In this document: one piece after another, positions 35,958-45,116 of the stretch
Position numbering within the stretch: the stretch's first letter is position 1
Layout: each line of letters opens with the position of its first letter
Origin: Chitinophaga pinensis
Lineage (GTDB): Bacteria > Bacteroidota > Bacteroidia > Flavobacteriales_D > Crocinitomicaceae
Length of the DNA: 64,000 nucleotides
Direction: 5' to 3'
Assembly: GCA_943324745.2 (NCBI GenBank)
Contig: CALPMT020000012.1
Coordinates: 35,013-99,012, forward strand
Notes under the pieces: generated by a model
Told to the model about the DNA's origin: nothing
The model's database searches: none
Seen by the model: the letters and a program-made list of their open reading frames with translations, nothing else
Position numbers and translations under genes: made by a program

Positions 35958-36878
35958 ATGGACGATAAGAATATTTTGCAAGATTTAAAACACCGATATC
36001 AGTTCGGTGGAATGCATATTAAATTATTGTTTATAAATGCATTTGTATTTATAGGGATAGGTTTTTTACATGTGTTGACACGCTTAATTGGAAACCCTGA
36101 AATCGAACAATCGACTTATATACTTCTTCACGATATTTTTGCTTTACAAGCCGACTTTATAGGACTGATTACAAAACCTTGGGGATTAATCACAAGTGTT
36201 TTTTCTCATTTTGAATTCATGCATTTCTTATTCAACATGTTGTTTTTGTTCTTTGCAGGTCAACTTTATGAACAACTATTTGGAGGAAAAAAACTTCTAA
36301 ACATATATATACTTGGTGGTTTGGTTGGTGGACTGCTTGAAATCATTGCACATGAACTTTTTCCTGCTTTATCTAATTCCCAATCCATTATAGTTGGCGC
36401 ATCTGGATCAATTATGGCTATTTTTATGGCTGTTGCGCTATATAAACCTGATACTAAAATTATGCTTTTTGGAATTTTACCTGTTAAAATTTTAGTTTTA
36501 GCAGCTATCTATTTTATTTATGACTTATTAAGTCTTGGAATACCTGACGGAACAGCTCATTTTGCTCATATTGGTGGTGGGATCATCGGTTATATTTCAA
36601 TTAAAACAAACAATAAATCAACAAATATTCTCACTCGATTCACATATTTTACCGATAAAGTCTTTTTGATTTTTACAAGAGATTTCTTTGTGAAGAAAAA
36701 CAAACTTAAAGTAGAACGAGGTGGTAGACCACTTACCGATGAAGAATTTATAATACGTAAAAAAGCAAATCAATCACGTGTTGACGCAATTTTAGATAAA
36801 ATTTCAAAATCTGGTTACGAATCTTTATCATCAAAGGAAAAAGAGTTTTTATTTCAACAAAGCAATAAAAATGGTTAG
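35958..36878 (+). CDS. Rhomboid-family intramembrane serine protease 2
   Basis: The 306-aa protein also has the HxxxN pair (EFMHFLFNMLFLFFAGQLYE), the GASGSIMAIFMAVAL catalytic serine motif and HFAHIGGGIIGYISI. Its cytosolic C-terminal tail of about 85 residues (VERGGRPLTDEEFIIRKKA onwards) resembles the DUF6576-type tail of Bacteroidota rhomboids. It overlaps the start of the EEP gene by 8 bases. Tandem rhomboids with different tails suggest separate substrates. Confidence 0.9.
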   Translation: MDDKNILQDLKHRYQFGGMHIKLLFINAFVFIGIGFLHVLTRLIGNPEIEQSTYILLHDIFALQADFIGLITKPWGLITSVFSHFEFMHFLFNMLFLFFAGQLYEQLFGGKKLLNIYILGGLVGGLLEIIAHELFPALSNSQSIIVGASGSIMAIFMAVALYKPDTKIMLFGILPVKILVLAAIYFIYDLLSLGIPDGTAHFAHIGGGIIGYISIKTNNKSTNILTRFTYFTDKVFLIFTRDFFVKKNKLKVERGGRPLTDEEFIIRKKANQSRVDAILDKISKSGYESLSSKEKEFLFQQSNKNG

Positions 36879-38001
36879 TTTTTTAGGTCTAATAACACGT
36901 TTTTCATCTTTGATGAAAATCTTAACATTTATATGTTTAGGATGTATGTTATTGGCTTACCTCTGCCCTTTTGTTCATCCTTCTGATTTTTGGATTTTAC
37001 CATTTTTTGGTTTAGCTTATCCTGTAATACTTTTATTTACATTTTTGGTTTTAATGTATTGGATTATCATGAAATCTAGAATGTCTTTCCTTGTAATTCT
37101 TGTATTAATCTTTGGAGGAAAACTACATTTTAGAACTGTATCTATGCCTTTCGGAACTGAAGAAAATAAACAAAATGATTCTACTCCTGTTCTGAAAATT
37201 ACAAGTTACAACGTCCGATTATTCGACCTCTATGAATGGAGTGATGCTGCAAAATATGTAAACAGAAATAACATTTTTAAATATGTACATGATCAAAATT
37301 CAGACGTAATTTGTTTTCAAGAATTTTACCACCAAGATAGACCTACAAAATTCCCCACCAGAGATACATTGAAAGGGTTATTAGAAACACCTTTCTGTCA
37401 CGAAAAATACAGTCATAAATTAGAAGGTAGACAAAATTTCGGTATTGCGATGCTTTCTAAATACCCAATGATTTCAAGAGGAGATATTGTTTTTGAAGAT
37501 CCTTTAAACATAGATAATAATTATTGCATTTTCGCAGATATCGTAAAAGGAAAAGATACATTTAGAATTTATAACGTCCATCTTCAATCGATCAAATTTA
37601 AAAAAGACGAATACCAAGTATTTAGTGATTCAGTCCATAAAATCAAAGAGAAAAAATCAACTGCACAATTGTTACTCGAAAAATTACGTATCGCTTATCC
37701 AAAACGTGCAGAACAAGCACGTTTAGTAGTAGAACACATGCAACAGTCCCCTTTTCCTATCATTATTTGTGGAGATTTTAACGATACTCCTATGTCTTAC
37801 ACCTACAACATTTTCAACGGTTTATACACAGATGCATTTCGAAATTCATCTAGTGGTTTAGGTGTAACCTATGCAGGTAAAGTACCTGCAGGTAGAATTG
37901 ATTATATCTTTCATTCAAAGAGTTTACACTCAGTAAATTTTGTAATTCAAAAAGAAGTGTATTCTGACCACAGAGCCATTACTTGCGAAATTTGGAAATA
38001 A
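36871..38001 (+). CDS. Membrane-anchored endonuclease/exonuclease/phosphatase (EEP) protein
   Basis: The 376-aa protein has an N-terminal membrane region (three hydrophobic stretches up to about residue 87) and an EEP domain from about 105 to the end. ITSYNVRLFD, DVICFQEFYHQ, IICGDFNDTPMSY and YSDHRAITCEI supply the Asn, Glu, Asp/Asn and Asp-His residues that bind metal and cleave phosphodiesters or phosphate esters. The membrane anchor suggests a phospholipid or phosphoinositide-like substrate rather than DNA, but this is inference. It starts within the rhomboid 2 coding end. Confidence 0.85.
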   Translation: MVSFLGLITRFSSLMKILTFICLGCMLLAYLCPFVHPSDFWILPFFGLAYPVILLFTFLVLMYWIIMKSRMSFLVILVLIFGGKLHFRTVSMPFGTEENKQNDSTPVLKITSYNVRLFDLYEWSDAAKYVNRNNIFKYVHDQNSDVICFQEFYHQDRPTKFPTRDTLKGLLETPFCHEKYSHKLEGRQNFGIAMLSKYPMISRGDIVFEDPLNIDNNYCIFADIVKGKDTFRIYNVHLQSIKFKKDEYQVFSDSVHKIKEKKSTAQLLLEKLRIAYPKRAEQARLVVEHMQQSPFPIIICGDFNDTPMSYTYNIFNGLYTDAFRNSSSGLGVTYAGKVPAGRIDYIFHSKSLHSVNFVIQKEVYSDHRAITCEIWK

Positions 38002-38013
38002 ACATTTAAAACT

Positions 38014-38625
38014 ATGATCCTAGAAATAAATCCAAATAACATTGATAAAAGAGCAATCAATCAGACGGTTGAAGTATTAAAAAAAGGAGGATTAGTGATC
38101 TTCCCTACCGATAGTGTATATGCAATTGGTTGTGATTTGTACAATAAAAAAGCATTGGAAAAATTAGCAAAGTTTAAAGAGGTTAAACTAAACAAAGCAA
38201 ATTTTTCAATTATTTGTACTAGCATGAGTGATTTATCGAAATATGTAAAACAAATTGATCGTCCAATATTTAAACTGTTGAATAGCTCTTTGCCTGGACC
38301 ATTTACTTTTATTCTCCCTGCAACAAATGAAATTCCTAAATTATTTGATACAAACCGAAAAGAAATTGGAATTAGAATTCCAGAAAATCCAATTATTATT
38401 GAGATAACTGAAAAGTTAGGAAATCCAATTGCAACAACCTCTTTAAAAGATGATACTTCATTCATTGAATACCATAACGATCCAGAAGAAATCTTTGAAC
38501 ACTTCAATAGTTTAGTTGATCTGATTATTGATGGTGGATTTGGAAAACTTGATGGGACTACTGTTGTAGATTGTACCTCAGGTGCTCCAGAAATAATTAG
38601 ACAAGGTTTAGGGATATTAGAATAA
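38014..38625 (+). CDS. YrdC/YciO-domain protein (second copy)
   Basis: The 203-aa YrdC-domain protein has GLVIFPTDSVYAIGCDLYN at about 25-43 and a block of basic residues (KEVKLNKANFSII), but TSANISG is replaced by IATTSLKDD, as in YciO-type proteins. YciO is related to Sua5/TsaC, but its contribution to t6A modification is doubtful or weak. The paralogue at 4235-4792 has the canonical motif and is more likely the essential enzyme. It closes the mutL-rhomboid-EEP operon, 12 bases after the EEP stop. Confidence 0.82.
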   Translation: MILEINPNNIDKRAINQTVEVLKKGGLVIFPTDSVYAIGCDLYNKKALEKLAKFKEVKLNKANFSIICTSMSDLSKYVKQIDRPIFKLLNSSLPGPFTFILPATNEIPKLFDTNRKEIGIRIPENPIIIEITEKLGNPIATTSLKDDTSFIEYHNDPEEIFEHFNSLVDLIIDGGFGKLDGTTVVDCTSGAPEIIRQGLGILE

Positions 38626-38683
38626 CATAATTCAACTTGATTGATAATATAAAAATCACATTAAATAACTTTTAATAATCAAA

Positions 38684-40063
38684 ATGGAAATACTAAATCT
38701 ACTAATAGGTATCATAATTGGTATAGTAATTACTTATTTATTTCTTAAACAAAGAAAAGATCCAACTAACGAATTGAGTCTTATAATGGAAGAAAAAAAT
38801 CAACTTCGTATTTCACTTTCTGTTTTAGAAGAAAAAAATGTAACCTTAATAACTGAAAAAGAAAATCAATTCTCAGAGTTAGCTAAATTAAATGGTGAAC
38901 TTAAAACGATTACAAAAGAATTAGAAAATCTAAAATTAGATAATAATACGTTAATAAATAATCAAGAAAATAATCTAAAAGCAATCGAATTACAAAAAGA
39001 AAATATGAATGAATTGCAAAAAAAATTCAATACCGAATTTGAAAATATTGCAAATAAAATATTAGAGCAAAAAACTGAAAAATTTACACTGCAAAATAAA
39101 ACACAATTAGAAGAAATTCTTAAACCTTTAGGAGAAAATATACACTCATTTAAGCAAAAAGTCGAAGAAGTGTATGATAAAGAATCAAAAGAAAGATTTT
39201 CTTTAGGTGAACGAGTTAAAGAATTAACAGATTTAAATCAAAAAATTAGCCAAGAAGCACATAATTTAACAAATGCTTTAAAATCAGACTCAAAAACCCA
39301 GGGAAATTGGGGTGAAATGATTTTAGAAACCATTTTAGAACGATCAGGACTTCGTAAAGGAACTAATTACTTTATGGAAGTTCAATTAAAAGATGAACAA
39401 GGTAATAATCTTCGATCAGATTCTGAGGATAAAAAAATGAGACCAGATGCAGTGATCAAATACCCTGATAACCGTAGTGTGATCATTGATTCTAAAGTGT
39501 CATTAAATGCTTATTCTAGATATATTGCATGTGAAGATTCGGTAGAACAAGAATCTGAATTAAAAACACATATAAATGCAATTAAAACACATATTAACAC
39601 TTTAAGTAGTAAAGGGTATGATGATTATCATGAGGCCCTTGATTTTGTAATGATGTTTATACCTACTGAACCTGCATACTTGGTAGCTCTTCAACATGAA
39701 CCTGATTTATGGACTTATGCTTATGAACGTAGAATTTTACTAATTAGTCCTACAAACTTAATTACATCTTTGAAGCTCATTGAGGATTTATGGAAACGGG
39801 AATATCAAAATAGAAATGCAATTGAAATTGCTGAAAGAGGTGGTAAACTTTACGATAAATTTGTTGGATTTGTCAAAAACTTAGAGGATGTTGGTGGGTA
39901 CTTGTTAAAAGCGAATGACAAATACTCAGAATCAATGAAACAACTAAGTTCTGGGAATGACAATCTAGTTCGTCAAGCTGAAAAATTAAAAGAATTAGGA
40001 GTCAAAACGAAAAAAGAATTAAGTAAAAAACAGTTAGATAATTTGGAACAATCCAATGATTAA
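38684..40063 (+). CDS. rmuC: RmuC-family DNA recombination protein
   Basis: The 459-aa protein has an N-terminal membrane helix (LNLLIGIIIGIVITYLFL), a long coiled coil (about 25-200, rich in Glu, Lys, Leu and Asn), and the RmuC domain (about 200-420) with QGNWGEMILETILERSGL, MRPDAVIKYPDNRSVIIDSKVSL and FIPTEPAYLVAL. RmuC limits inversions at short inverted repeats in E. coli and has a restriction-nuclease-like fold. The gene starts a group with menE-like and J-domain genes (5-base gap). Confidence 0.92.
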   Translation: MEILNLLIGIIIGIVITYLFLKQRKDPTNELSLIMEEKNQLRISLSVLEEKNVTLITEKENQFSELAKLNGELKTITKELENLKLDNNTLINNQENNLKAIELQKENMNELQKKFNTEFENIANKILEQKTEKFTLQNKTQLEEILKPLGENIHSFKQKVEEVYDKESKERFSLGERVKELTDLNQKISQEAHNLTNALKSDSKTQGNWGEMILETILERSGLRKGTNYFMEVQLKDEQGNNLRSDSEDKKMRPDAVIKYPDNRSVIIDSKVSLNAYSRYIACEDSVEQESELKTHINAIKTHINTLSSKGYDDYHEALDFVMMFIPTEPAYLVALQHEPDLWTYAYERRILLISPTNLITSLKLIEDLWKREYQNRNAIEIAERGGKLYDKFVGFVKNLEDVGGYLLKANDKYSESMKQLSSGNDNLVRQAEKLKELGVKTKKELSKKQLDNLEQSND

Positions 40064-40068
40064 GAGAA

Positions 40069-41091
40069 ATGCAAAAATTTACAATATCATATCTAACAAA
40101 CGATATTAATCTTCAAAATAGCATTCAAAATTTCATACATGATTGGTGTTCTGAAAGTGAATTTATTGAAAACCAAACATCTGGTTCAACTGGAGAACCA
40201 AAAAAAATACAAATTAGGAAAAAATACATGAAAGCTTCTGCTCAAATGAGTGGTGCTTATTTTAAGTTCTCTGAAGGAAAAAAAATCATGCTCTCCCTTT
40301 CAATTGACACCATCGGAGGTAAAATGATTGTTGTGAGAGCAATGGAATTTAATATGACTTTGATTGTCTCAGACATTTTAAAAAATCCAACTAAACTCTT
40401 AAATGAATCCATCTATTTTATCGCATTAGTACCTTATCAATTGCAAGCTATACTTGAAGAAACTCCGTATAAAATTAATCAAATTCAACATGTTTTACTT
40501 GGTGGTGCCCCAGTTTCAGAATCTTTAACAAAACAGATTCAAACATTACAACCAAATTTTTACGAAAGTTTTGGAATGACTGAAACAATGTCGCATGTTG
40601 CTATCAAAAATTTAAAATTAAGAACAAATATTTTTGAAGCATTAGGACAAACATATTTTACACAAGAAAATGAATCATTGGTTATAACTGCTCCCGAACT
40701 AGGAATTAATAAACTTCAAACTAATGATCAAGTTAAACTAATAGATGATACACATTTTGTTTGGTTGGGTAGAAACGATTTTGCAATAAATTCAGGTGGG
40801 AAAAAATTTCATCCTGAACTTTTAGAACGAAAGTTAGAAAACTGTTTCTCCTACCGCTTTTTTATTCATAAAGAATTAGATGATAAATTAGGAGAACGAA
40901 TAATTATACTTGTTGAAAATAGACCTTCAATGACTTTAAATGATCAAATTCAACAAATTATTTCGAGTAAACTTGAAAAATATGAAATACCCAAACAAAT
41001 TTATTTTGTATTTCCATTTAAAGAAACAATTTCTGGCAAAATAAATCGGTTAGAAACTTATAACAGATGGCGTGATGAGCATAAGAAATAA
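40069..41091 (+). CDS. menE: MenE-like AMP-binding acyl-CoA ligase
   Basis: The 340-aa protein is an adenylate-forming enzyme with NQTSGSTGEPKKIQI (37-46 core), the A5-type YESFGMTETMSHVAIK and the A8 region VWLGRNDFAINSGGKKFHPE, followed by a small C-terminal lid ending SGKINRLET. The length and short C-terminal domain fit O-succinylbenzoate-CoA ligase of Bacteroidota (menaquinone synthesis). No other men gene is adjacent, so the assignment is by family rather than context. The J-domain gene overlaps its last 17 bases. Confidence 0.75.
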   Translation: MQKFTISYLTNDINLQNSIQNFIHDWCSESEFIENQTSGSTGEPKKIQIRKKYMKASAQMSGAYFKFSEGKKIMLSLSIDTIGGKMIVVRAMEFNMTLIVSDILKNPTKLLNESIYFIALVPYQLQAILEETPYKINQIQHVLLGGAPVSESLTKQIQTLQPNFYESFGMTETMSHVAIKNLKLRTNIFEALGQTYFTQENESLVITAPELGINKLQTNDQVKLIDDTHFVWLGRNDFAINSGGKKFHPELLERKLENCFSYRFFIHKELDDKLGERIIILVENRPSMTLNDQIQQIISSKLEKYEIPKQIYFVFPFKETISGKINRLETYNRWRDEHKK

Positions 41092-41914
41092 ATACTTAGA
41101 GATACTCAATCTTCCTTCTAACGCTTCTAAAGAAGAAATACGTAAACAATTTAGAAAATTAGCGAAAGTATTCCACCCTGATAAAAATAAATCAGAAAAT
41201 GCTGCAGAGCAATTTCAACGTATAAAGCAAGCTTATGACTTTCTCTCAGAAGAAAGACAAGAGCCTGTTTCTCAAAGTGAATCAACACCCACTGAGGAAT
41301 TAAAACGTATGGAACGAATTCGAAAAGCCAAAGAAAGACTTCGCGAAAGACGTTTAGCGGAAGAAAAAAAAATAAAAGATTCCTATCATAAACTCACATC
41401 TGGATTGCAATGGAAAATTTATAGTATCATCAGTATAATTTCATTGTGTTCAAGTCTACTTTTACTGATTGAACCAATCCTTCCAAAACATCTAGAAAAA
41501 CAATTGGTTACAGAAATATCATCACCCTATAATGGATTCACTCAAGATGAAATATTTCTAATAAAAACAAATCAACAGTTGAAAATTTTTTGTCAATATT
41601 CATTACATCAGAAATTATTCTATAACGATTCAATTTATGTCGAAAGATCATTTGTTTTTCATAATCCAACAACCATTTTTCATCGTTCAAAACTTGAAAT
41701 AACAAAACATAAGATTGATTTTTCATTAATCAATGTTTATCCATTTACTTCATTTTTATTTTTAATTCCTTTTTGGGTACAACGTAAAAAAAGACTGACA
41801 GCAAGTTATATATTTATGTATAAATTTTCATTTTATGTGATTGAAGGTCTATTCTTGTTATTCTTATTTACACAAGATCGTTGGTTTCATTTTTTAACTG
41901 CCGGATTTTTATAA
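41075..41914 (+). CDS. J-domain membrane protein
   Basis: Started at the ATG at 41075 (a GTG at 41072 is also possible), this 279-aa protein begins with a J domain: YLEILNLPSNASKEEIRKQF and KVFHPDKNKSE with the HPD tripeptide near residue 35. A charged, coiled region (ERIRKAKERLRERRLAEEKK) follows, then hydrophobic helices (IYSIISIISLCSSLLLLI, FTSFLFLIPFWV, FYVIEGLFLLFLF). It would recruit DnaK to the membrane; the client is unknown. It overlaps the end of the menE-like gene. Confidence 0.82.
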   Translation: MSIRNKYLEILNLPSNASKEEIRKQFRKLAKVFHPDKNKSENAAEQFQRIKQAYDFLSEERQEPVSQSESTPTEELKRMERIRKAKERLRERRLAEEKKIKDSYHKLTSGLQWKIYSIISIISLCSSLLLLIEPILPKHLEKQLVTEISSPYNGFTQDEIFLIKTNQQLKIFCQYSLHQKLFYNDSIYVERSFVFHNPTTIFHRSKLEITKHKIDFSLINVYPFTSFLFLIPFWVQRKKRLTASYIFMYKFSFYVIEGLFLLFLFTQDRWFHFLTAGFL

Positions 41915-41954
41915 TTATCATTTTTTTTAACCTTAGTTATTTGTTGTAACTTCC

Positions 41955-41984
41955 TTGAAAACACGGAGATTTTTATTAATTTTG
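41955..41984 (+). promoter_or_regulatory. Promoter of the polysaccharide gene cluster
   Basis: TTG at 41955-41957, a 19-base spacer and TAATTTTG at 41977-41984 match the Bacteroidota consensus. Transcription would start near 41991, giving a leader of about 70 bases before gmd. Confidence 0.7.
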
Positions 41985-42060
41985 TTTTTTTAAAACATTT
42001 TGAAAATTAATTATTTTACTGTTATAAAAATTAAGATTCAATAAAACAAGATATTGTAAA

Positions 42061-43173
42061 ATGAAAATAGCCTTTATTACTGGTGTTACAGGTCAAGATG
42101 GAGCTTACCTAAGTGAATTTTTATTAAAAAAAGGATATATAGTTCATGGATTAAAAAGAAGGTCTTCCCTTTTTAATACTGATCGTATAGATCATTTATA
42201 CCAAGATCCTCACTTAGAAAATAAAAATTTCATACTCCATTATGGTGATATGACGGATAGTACTAATCTTATTCGATTAATTCAAGAGATTCAACCAGAC
42301 GAAATTTACAACTTAGCTGCAATGAGTCACGTTGCAGTATCTTTTGAAACTCCTGAATATACAGGGAATGCTGATGGTTTGGGTACATTAAGAATTTTGG
42401 ATGCTGTACGTTTGTTAGGTTTAGAGAAAAAAACAAGAATCTATCAAGCATCAACTTCTGAATTATACGGAAAAGTACAAGAAGTTCCCCAAACAGAGAA
42501 AACGCCTTTTTATCCTCGTAGTCCTTATGCTGTCGCAAAAATGTATGCTTTCTGGATTACTGTTAACTACCGTGAAGCATATGGTATGTATGCTTGTAAT
42601 GGAATTTTGTTTAACCATGAATCTCCAATACGAGGTGAAACTTTTGTGACACGTAAAATTACACGTGCAGCTTCCAGAATTGCCCTTGGATTACAAGATA
42701 AATTCTACTTGGGGAATTTGGACGCTCAACGTGATTGGGGACATGCGAAGGACTATGTTCGTATGATGTGGATGATTCTTCAAGCGGATCAACCAGAAGA
42801 TTGGGTAATAGCAACGAATAAAACAACACCAGTAAGAGAATTCGTACGTATGGCTTTTAATGAAGTTGGAATCGAATTAGAATTTAAAGGTTCTGGTGTA
42901 GATGAAAAAGCATTTGTATTAGCATGTAAAAATCCTGAATTTCAAATAGAAATTGGTAAAGAAGTGTTGGCTGTAGATCCTAAATATTTCAGACCAACAG
43001 AAGTTGATTTGCTAATAGGTGACGCAACAAAAGCAAAAGAAAAATTAGGTTGGGTTCCAGAATATAATCTTCAAGACTTGGTGAAAGATATGATGAAAAG
43101 TGATGTGCGCCTGATGCAAAAAGACCAATATTTAAAAGAAGGAAATTTCAAAACTTACAATTATTTCGAATAA
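42061..43173 (+). CDS. gmd: GDP-mannose 4,6-dehydratase
   Basis: Gmd converts GDP-D-mannose to GDP-4-keto-6-deoxy-D-mannose. The 370-aa protein has the NADP-binding [20 protein letters not shown], the catalytic [26 protein letters not shown] with the active Tyr-x3-Lys, and [18 protein letters not shown]. All are standard for Gmd. It is the first gene of the polysaccharide locus behind a consensus promoter, and the GDP-fucose synthase gene follows after 4 bases, so L-fucose or a derived 6-deoxyhexose is expected in the polymer. Confidence 0.96.
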   Translation: MKIAFITGVTGQDGAYLSEFLLKKGYIVHGLKRRSSLFNTDRIDHLYQDPHLENKNFILHYGDMTDSTNLIRLIQEIQPDEIYNLAAMSHVAVSFETPEYTGNADGLGTLRILDAVRLLGLEKKTRIYQASTSELYGKVQEVPQTEKTPFYPRSPYAVAKMYAFWITVNYREAYGMYACNGILFNHESPIRGETFVTRKITRAASRIALGLQDKFYLGNLDAQRDWGHAKDYVRMMWMILQADQPEDWVIATNKTTPVREFVRMAFNEVGIELEFKGSGVDEKAFVLACKNPEFQIEIGKEVLAVDPKYFRPTEVDLLIGDATKAKEKLGWVPEYNLQDLVKDMMKSDVRLMQKDQYLKEGNFKTYNYFE

Positions 43174-43177
43174 ACGA

Positions 43178-44128
43178 ATGCATAAAAATAGTAAGATATA
43201 TATAGCAGGTCACAATGGTATGGTTGGATCGGCAATTTGGAGGAATTTATCTAAAAATGGTTATACGAATCTACTTGGAAAATCATCTAAAGAACTAGAT
43301 TTAAGAAATCAACAAGAAGTGTTAGATTTTTTTCATGCTGAAAAACCTGAAATTGTAATCGATGCAGCAGCTCGTGTTGGTGGTATATTAGCAAATAATG
43401 ATTTTCCGTATCAATTTTTAATGGAAAACATGCAGATTCAAAATAACATTATTGATGCATCCTTAAAATCAGATGTTAAAAAATTTATTTTTCTAGGCAG
43501 TTCATGCATTTATCCAAAATTTGCTCCACAACCACTTAAGGAAGAATATTTATTAACTGATTCATTAGAACCAACCAATGAATGGTATGCTATTGCTAAA
43601 ATTACTGGAGTTAAAGCTTGTGAGGCAATTCGCAAACAATTTAATAAAGATTACTTTAGTTTGATGCCAACTAACTTATATGGAACGAATGATAATTTTG
43701 ACTTAAATACATCCCATGTATTACCTGCAATGATTCGTAAGTTTCACGAAGCAAAAGAAAATGGCAATTCGCCAGTTACATTATGGGGATCTGGGTCACC
43801 TAAAAGGGAGTTTTTACATGTAGAAGATCTTGCTGATGCAGTTGTTTATACTTTAGAAAATAAATTAGAAGATAACCTATACAATGTAGGTAAAGGAGAA
43901 GATCTTTCGATTAAAGAACTTGCAGAAATCATACAAAAAACTGTTGGTCACACAGGTGAAATTATTTGGGATACAACAAAACCAGATGGTACGCCAAGAA
44001 AATTAATGGATGTTTCCAAAATGACCGAAGCAGGATGGAAAGCTAAAATTGAATTGGTCGACGGAATTCAAAGTACTTATCAATGGTTTCTTGAAAATGT
44101 AAATGACTTTAAAGAAGTAAAAATATGA
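43178..44128 (+). CDS. fcl: GDP-L-fucose synthase
   Basis: Fcl epimerises and reduces GDP-4-keto-6-deoxymannose to GDP-L-fucose. The 316-aa protein has YIAGHNGMVGSAIWRNL, FLGSSCIYPKFAPQPLKEEY, the catalytic EWYAIAKITGVK and NLYGTNDNFDLNTSHVLPA, all typical. It pairs with gmd (4-base gap) and overlaps the next gene by the 4 bases ATGA, so the two sugar-nucleotide routes are translationally coupled. Confidence 0.96.
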   Translation: MHKNSKIYIAGHNGMVGSAIWRNLSKNGYTNLLGKSSKELDLRNQQEVLDFFHAEKPEIVIDAAARVGGILANNDFPYQFLMENMQIQNNIIDASLKSDVKKFIFLGSSCIYPKFAPQPLKEEYLLTDSLEPTNEWYAIAKITGVKACEAIRKQFNKDYFSLMPTNLYGTNDNFDLNTSHVLPAMIRKFHEAKENGNSPVTLWGSGSPKREFLHVEDLADAVVYTLENKLEDNLYNVGKGEDLSIKELAEIIQKTVGHTGEIIWDTTKPDGTPRKLMDVSKMTEAGWKAKIELVDGIQSTYQWFLENVNDFKEVKI

Positions 44129-45108
44129 TTAAAAATAAAGTTGTTTTAGTTACTGGTGGAGCTGGTTTTATAGGATCTAATCTTTGTGAATCACTTTTAC
44201 AAAACAAAAATATTGTAAGATGTTTAGATAATCTTTCCACAGGAAAAAAAGAAAACATTGAACATCTTCTAAGTAACTCGAATTTTATTTTTATCGAAGG
44301 AGACATTCGAAATATAGATGTTTGTAGAAAAGCTGTAGATAATGTTGAATTTGTTTTTCATCAAGCGGCTTTAGGTTCTGTACCAAGAAGTATAAATGAT
44401 CCTATAACTACAAACGATGTAAATATTAATGGTTTCTTAAATATGCTAGTTGCATCTAGAGATGCAGAAGTAAAACGTTTTATTTTTGCCGCTAGCTCTT
44501 CCACTTATGGTGATTCAACTTCACTTCCAAAAGTAGAAGATGTCATTGGAAAGCCATTATCTCCTTATGCCATTACAAAATATGTCAATGAATTATATGC
44601 AGAGGTATTTTATAAAACATATGGACTTGAAACAATTGGGTTAAGATATTTTAATGTCTATGGTCGTCGACAAGATCCAAATGGTGCGTATGCTGCAGTA
44701 ATCCCGAAATTTACTCAACTATTAATGGATTTAGAGTCGCCCACAATTAATGGTGACGGCACAAATTCAAGAGATTTTACGTATATTGACAATGTAATTC
44801 AAATGAATTATCTTGCTGCAAAAACAAAAAACAAAAAAGCGATAGGACAAGTTTTTAATACTGCCGTTGGAGATCGAACTAATTTAATTCAACTAACAAC
44901 GTTATTAAAAGATTATTTATCCTATTATAATCCAAAAATTAAAGAGGTGAATATTCTTCACGGTCCGGAAAGAAAAGGAGATATCCCCCACTCTCATGCT
45001 TCAATTGTAAAAGCGGAGCAATTTTTAGGATATAAACCAAGTCACAATTTAGAAAAAGGACTAAAAGAAGCTGTCCAATGGTATTGGAATTATTTTAATG
45101 TTTTATAA
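44125..45108 (+). CDS. WbpP/TviC-like UDP-N-acetylhexosamine 4-epimerase
   Basis: The 327-aa extended SDR protein has VTGGAGFIGSNLCESLL, the catalytic YAITKYVNELY with ASSSTYGDS, and the segment ALGSVPRSINDPITTN, which is characteristic of WbpP-type epimerases that interconvert UDP-GlcNAc(A) and UDP-GalNAc(A). The C-terminus keeps HASIVKAEQFLGYKP. The precise substrate (free or uronic form) cannot be decided; no UDP-GlcNAc dehydrogenase is encoded here, so UDP-GlcNAc is favoured. Confidence 0.85.
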   Translation: MIKNKVVLVTGGAGFIGSNLCESLLQNKNIVRCLDNLSTGKKENIEHLLSNSNFIFIEGDIRNIDVCRKAVDNVEFVFHQAALGSVPRSINDPITTNDVNINGFLNMLVASRDAEVKRFIFAASSSTYGDSTSLPKVEDVIGKPLSPYAITKYVNELYAEVFYKTYGLETIGLRYFNVYGRRQDPNGAYAAVIPKFTQLLMDLESPTINGDGTNSRDFTYIDNVIQMNYLAAKTKNKKAIGQVFNTAVGDRTNLIQLTTLLKDYLSYYNPKIKEVNILHGPERKGDIPHSHASIVKAEQFLGYKPSHNLEKGLKEAVQWYWNYFNVL

Positions 45109-45116
45109 ATTCAATT

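Noticed and set aside
38061..38507. Antisense open frame inside the second YrdC gene
   Set aside because: It is the reverse shadow of a conserved coding region, with no motif or start signal of its own.
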